A stretch of 8,861 bases of DNA, taken from assembly GCA_018066065.1 (NCBI GenBank), contig JAGHSC010000064.1, positions 1 through 8,861 on the forward strand. The letters are read 5' to 3'. This stretch comes from Candidatus Cryptobacteroides faecihippi. Its GTDB lineage: Bacteria > Bacteroidota > Bacteroidia > Bacteroidales > UBA932. Under the pieces are notes generated by a model. The model saw only the letters and a program-made list of their open reading frames with translations. It was not told where the DNA came from and searched no databases. Shown in pieces: positions 6,405 through 8,861 of the stretch. Every line of letters starts with the position of its first letter. The stretch's first letter is position 1. The position numbers and the translations under genes are program-made.

Positions 6405-7418
6405 ATGGCAGAAGGCACATTCAATGAATATGGAAAAGTGGAGGCTCTGAACCTTCTTTTCGAGGGTTGCGGCTTCCAGAGGCAGGACAAGGTTTCATTC
6501 GTTCCGGCAGCCGGCAGCACAGTGCATACGGCGTCGAGAGTCTTCATCGAAGGGATGGACTTCGATCTCACCTATTTCCCGCTCAAGCATCTGGGCTACA
6601 AGTGTGTCGTTGCCGTGGTCGGCGAACTCTATGCAGCCATGGCTCATCCGAAGACTCTCTCGATACGTCTCGGCCTGTCTTCGAAGCTGGACTTCAGCCA
6701 TGTGAAGGAGCTCTGGTCAGGAATCACCTCAGCGGCCAGGGAGCATGGATTCCTTTCAGCCGACCTTGACCTCGTGCCATCTCCGAACGGACTGACGGTC
6801 TGTGCCAGCGCGGCCGGGGAGGAGCTCAAGCTCACCAGGGGCAGAAGGGTCAATGCCAGGAGCATGGACCTGATCTGCGTGTCTGGCAGCCTTGGTGCCG
6901 CCTATCTCGGCCAGCAGATCCTCGAGAGGGAGAAGCGCAGCTTCGAGAAGACTGCAGGTGACGACCACCAGCCTGACCTCGAGCGCTACAGGATGCTGAT
7001 CGGAAGCTACCTCAAGCCGGAGCTCAGTGCTTCCATCGTCGGTCATTTCGAGGATTCCGAGATCTATCCTTCCAACGGTTACCTTGTGTCCCATGGCCTT
7101 TCCGATGTCCTCAAGCGTCTTGTGCGCGACACCGGTCTTGGTGCAAAGGTCTATGCCGACAAGATTCCTTTCGAGGGCAACAGCTTCGCTTCCGGCAAGG
7201 AGATGGACATCGATCCGATCTCCGCTGCGATGAACGGAGGCGATGACTTCAGGCTTCTGTTCACAGTACCGATCCTTGCCGCCGACAAGTTCCGCAGGGA
7301 TTTCCAGACGTTCGACATCATCGGCCACATGGCCAGGCCGGAGGTCGGTGCCGTGCTGGTGACTCCGGAAGGTGTCGAGCTTCCGGTCAAGGCCCAGGGC
7401 TGGAAGGAAGAGGAGTAG
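6405..7418 (+). CDS. AIR-synthase-superfamily protein, degenerate ThiL (thiamine-monophosphate kinase) homologue
   Basis: A 337-residue protein from the ATG at 6405, chosen because the in-frame extension to 6327 crosses the promoter and lacks family similarity; a purine-rich GAAAGAA precedes the start. The overall sequence follows Bacteroidota ThiL: EGMDFDLTYFPLKHLGYK (49-66), LICVSGSLGAAYLG (156-169), YLKPEL (202-207), and MNGGDDFRLLF (276-286) near the C terminus. The ThiL active-site acids are largely gone: GDD of the first loop aligns with PAA (34-36); the Asp of TTDLLLEG aligns with R45; the Asp of NLSD aligns with E74; GGDT is not recognisable around 120-125; and DxSDG is LVSHG (227-231). 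ThiL needs these to bind Mg-ATP, so kinase activity is doubtful. The frame is intact and codon use matches its neighbours, so it looks like a maintained gene rather than decay. No thiamine genes are nearby. Function unknown: possibly regulatory, ligand-binding or a new reaction. Confidence 0.85.
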   Translation: MAEGTFNEYGKVEALNLLFEGCGFQRQDKVSFVPAAGSTVHTASRVFIEGMDFDLTYFPLKHLGYKCVVAVVGELYAAMAHPKTLSIRLGLSSKLDFSHVKELWSGITSAAREHGFLSADLDLVPSPNGLTVCASAAGEELKLTRGRRVNARSMDLICVSGSLGAAYLGQQILEREKRSFEKTAGDDHQPDLERYRMLIGSYLKPELSASIVGHFEDSEIYPSNGYLVSHGLSDVLKRLVRDTGLGAKVYADKIPFEGNSFASGKEMDIDPISAAMNGGDDFRLLFTVPILAADKFRRDFQTFDIIGHMARPEVGAVLVTPEGVELPVKAQGWKEEE

Positions 7419-7423
7419 AAACG

Positions 7424-7447
7424 GAAAAGGGCCCCGAAGGGCCCCTC
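7424..7447 (-). terminator. Intrinsic terminator with UUCG tetraloop after the S9 peptidase gene
   Basis: On the minus strand GGGCCC, loop TTCG, GGGCCC forms a 6-bp all-GC stem (7444-7439 with 7434-7429). The C(UUCG)G loop is exceptionally stable and G·U and A-U pairs can extend the stem. It is followed by TTTT, then CCGTTT. It starts a few bases after the peptidase stop codon. GGGCCC is self-complementary, so the stem also forms in the plus-strand transcript 10 bases after the ThiL-like gene's stop, but without a T-run there. Confidence 0.75.
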
Positions 7448-7449
7448 GA

Positions 7450-8861
7450 TCAATCGTTGTTCAGTTGGATGATGTCCACCCTGGCTCGTTCGGAATCTCC
7501 GATGAGCCACTCGGAATAGTAGTCTGCCATCCTCCAGAAGAAATACTCGTTCATGTCTCCGAAGCCGTGCCTCTGGCCCGGGAGGAGAAGCATGTCGAAT
7601 CTCTTGTTGGCGCGGATCAGTGCGTTGACCACCCTGATTGTGTTGGCCGGGTGGACGTTGTTGTCGATGTCGCCGTGGACAAGCATCAGGTGTCCCTTGA
7701 GGTTCGATGCGATCTGTGGGTTGGTCTCGATGTGGTAGACGAACGATGTGTCTCCCTTCTCGATCTTCTCGAGGATTCCGTGGTGCTGCTCGCTCCACCA
7801 GCGGTTGTAGATGCTGTTGTCGTGGTTGCCGGCGCATGAGACTGCCACCTTGAAGAAGTCAGGGTACTTGAGGATCGCTGCAGTGCTCATGAAGCCGCCG
7901 CCTGAGTGGCCATGGATGCCGACTCTGTCCAGATCGATGAACGGACACCTTGCCCCAAGCTGCTGAATTGCATATTTCTGGTCCTCGAGACCGTAGTCGC
8001 GGAGGTTGCCGTAGCCGTAGTTGCGGTACCACTTCGAGCGGTTCGGATGTCCACCTCTGTTGCCGACCGTGATGACGATCATGCCGAGCTGTGCGAGCCT
8101 GTCGGTCCTGGTGAAGCCCTTGCTCCATGAGATGTTGTTGGCTTCGACCTGTGGACCCGGGTAGACGTAGTCGCAGATCGGGTAGACCTTGGTGGAGTCG
8201 AAGTCGTAAGGCTTGTACATGGCTCCGTAGAGGTCCGTGACGCCGTCGGCTGCCTTGACCTTGAATCTTTCAGGGAACTTGTAGCCGGCCTCGAAGAGGA
8301 GGCTGAGGTCTGCGGTCTCGAGGTCGAGGACCTTCTTGCCGGCGGCTCCGTAGAGTGCCACGGCCGGGGTGCAGTCGACCCTTGAGTAGTTGGCCACGAA
8401 GTACCTTGCGTCGTCGCAGGCAGTGGAGAGGACATCCATGTCGTCCATGTCGAGCTGCTTGAGGGCTCCTCCAGCGAGAGGTACCCTGAAGGTGTGCATC
8501 TGGTAAGGGTTCTCATCCTTGCTGACTCCGCAGGCGCTGAGGAGGATGTAGCCTTCCTTCTCGTTCACTCCGAGCACATCCTCGATGTGGAATGCGCCTT
8601 CGGTGAGGTTCCTGAGCAGCTTTCCGTCGCTGTCGTAGAGGTAGAGGTTGGCCCATCCGTTGCGCTCCGACCAGTGGATGATCTGCTTTCCGTCCTTGAT
8701 CAGGAAGGGGTTGCGGTACTCACGTAGGTCCTTTCCCTTTCGGAGATGATGGTCCTGGTCGAGTCGGTTCCGATGTCGACCCTGCACAGGTCGAGTCTCT
8801 TGAGGTCGCGGCTCTGACGCACCAGGTAGAAGCCATTGTCGTCTCCAAGCCATTTGCTGAC
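7450..8861 (-). CDS. S9-family peptidase, dipeptidyl-peptidase-IV-like, 5'-truncated and frameshifted
   Basis: The gene enters from the right edge and ends at the TGA at 7452-7450. About 470 C-terminal residues are present. Part of the beta-propeller is seen (WSERNGWANLYLYDSDGK and following), then the alpha/beta-hydrolase domain. The catalytic triad is intact: Ser in GHSGGG (7905-7903), Asp in HGDIDNNVH (7665-7663) and His in GQRHGFGD (7569-7567). GHSGGG differs from the GWSYGG of classical DPP-IV but fits a known Bacteroidota S9 subgroup. Family members are exported and cut dipeptides from peptide N termini. From 8861 the first 47 codons read KWLGDDNGFYLVRQSRDL-like propeller sequence in one frame, which stops at 8702-8700. 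The rest continues in the next frame from GAG at 8721. A single missing base near 8722 explains this; the open frame with ATG at 8853 is therefore partly out-of-frame sequence. Sequencing error and real mutation are both possible. Confidence 0.88.
   Translation of the reverse strand, partial: QQMAWRRQWLLPGASEPRPQETRPVQGRHRNRLDQDHHLRKGKDLREYRNPFLIKDGKQIIHWSERNGWANLYLYDSDGKLLRNLTEGAFHIEDVLGVNEKEGYILLSACGVSKDENPYQMHTFRVPLAGGALKQLDMDDMDVLSTACDDARYFVANYSRVDCTPAVALYGAAGKKVLDLETADLSLLFEAGYKFPERFKVKAADGVTDLYGAMYKPYDFDSTKVYPICDYVYPGPQVEANNISWSKGFTRTDRLAQLGMIVITVGNRGGHPNRSKWYRNYGYGNLRDYGLEDQKYAIQQLGARCPFIDLDRVGIHGHSGGGFMSTAAILKYPDFFKVAVSCAGNHDNSIYNRWWSEQHHGILEKIEKGDTSFVYHIETNPQIASNLKGHLMLVHGDIDNNVHPANTIRVVNALIRANKRFDMLLLPGQRHGFGDMNEYFFWRMADYYSEWLIGDSERARVDIIQLNND
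8716..8729 (-). other. Frameshift site in the S9 peptidase gene
   Basis: On the minus strand ACC TAC GT is followed by GAG TAC CGC. Inserting one base after GT restores T-Y-V-E-Y-R-N-P-F-L, joining two stretches that both read as S9 propeller sequence. There is no slippery heptamer or homopolymer at the junction, which argues against programmed frameshifting. Confidence 0.75.

Noticed and set aside
8716..8729. Programmed ribosomal frameshifting in the S9 peptidase
   Set aside because: There is no slippery heptamer, homopolymer, internal Shine-Dalgarno or obvious stimulatory hairpin at the junction.
8722..8853. ATG at 8853 as the true start of the S9 peptidase
   Set aside because: The first 44 residues from it are basic and unlike any S9 peptidase, while the alternate frame over the same bases reads as propeller sequence. 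The gene continues beyond the window and is frameshifted.

Overview
The window looks like chromosomal DNA from a GC-rich member of the Bacteroidales (Bacteroidota), plausibly a gut or other host-associated anaerobe. The evidence is a Bacteroidota-type DnaE, lipoproteins with DUF4988 and DUF4886 modules that I know mainly from this phylum, TAnnTTTG-type -7 promoter elements, and weak or absent Shine-Dalgarno sequences. Genus cannot be read from the sequence. Almost all of it is coding, and no gene-free stretch reaches 300 bases. I see no tRNA, rRNA, CRISPR array, insertion sequence or long repeat.

Layout from left to right. (1) Bases 1-2037, plus strand: the C-terminal 678 residues of the replicative DNA polymerase III alpha subunit DnaE, truncated by the window edge. 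(2) Bases 2042-6341, minus strand: a compact three-gene set for exported proteins. In transcription order these are a large lipoprotein (DUF4988 stalk plus SGNH-like DUF4886 hydrolase domain), a secreted endonuclease/exonuclease/phosphatase (EEP) family enzyme, and a beta-lactamase-fold serine hydrolase lipoprotein. Gaps between them are 19 and 4 bases, so they are almost certainly co-transcribed. (3) Bases 6342-6404: a short AT-rich divergent promoter region with two back-to-back -7 boxes. (4) Bases 6405-7418, plus strand: an intact AIR-synthase/ThiL-fold protein that has lost most of the acidic residues needed for ThiL catalysis. (5) Bases 7450-8861, minus strand: a dipeptidyl-peptidase-IV-like S9 peptidase, truncated by the window edge and split by a one-base frameshift near 8722.

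The three-gene set suggests step-wise hydrolysis of an external substrate: an esterase-like enzyme probably on the cell surface, followed by a phosphodiesterase/phosphatase-type enzyme and an esterase/peptidase-type serine hydrolase in the periplasm. The substrate cannot be deduced, and no SusC/SusD pair, sulfatase or glycosidase is present in the window. The most unusual items are the active-site-less ThiL homologue, the possible leaderless start of the lipoprotein operon, and the S9 peptidase frameshift.
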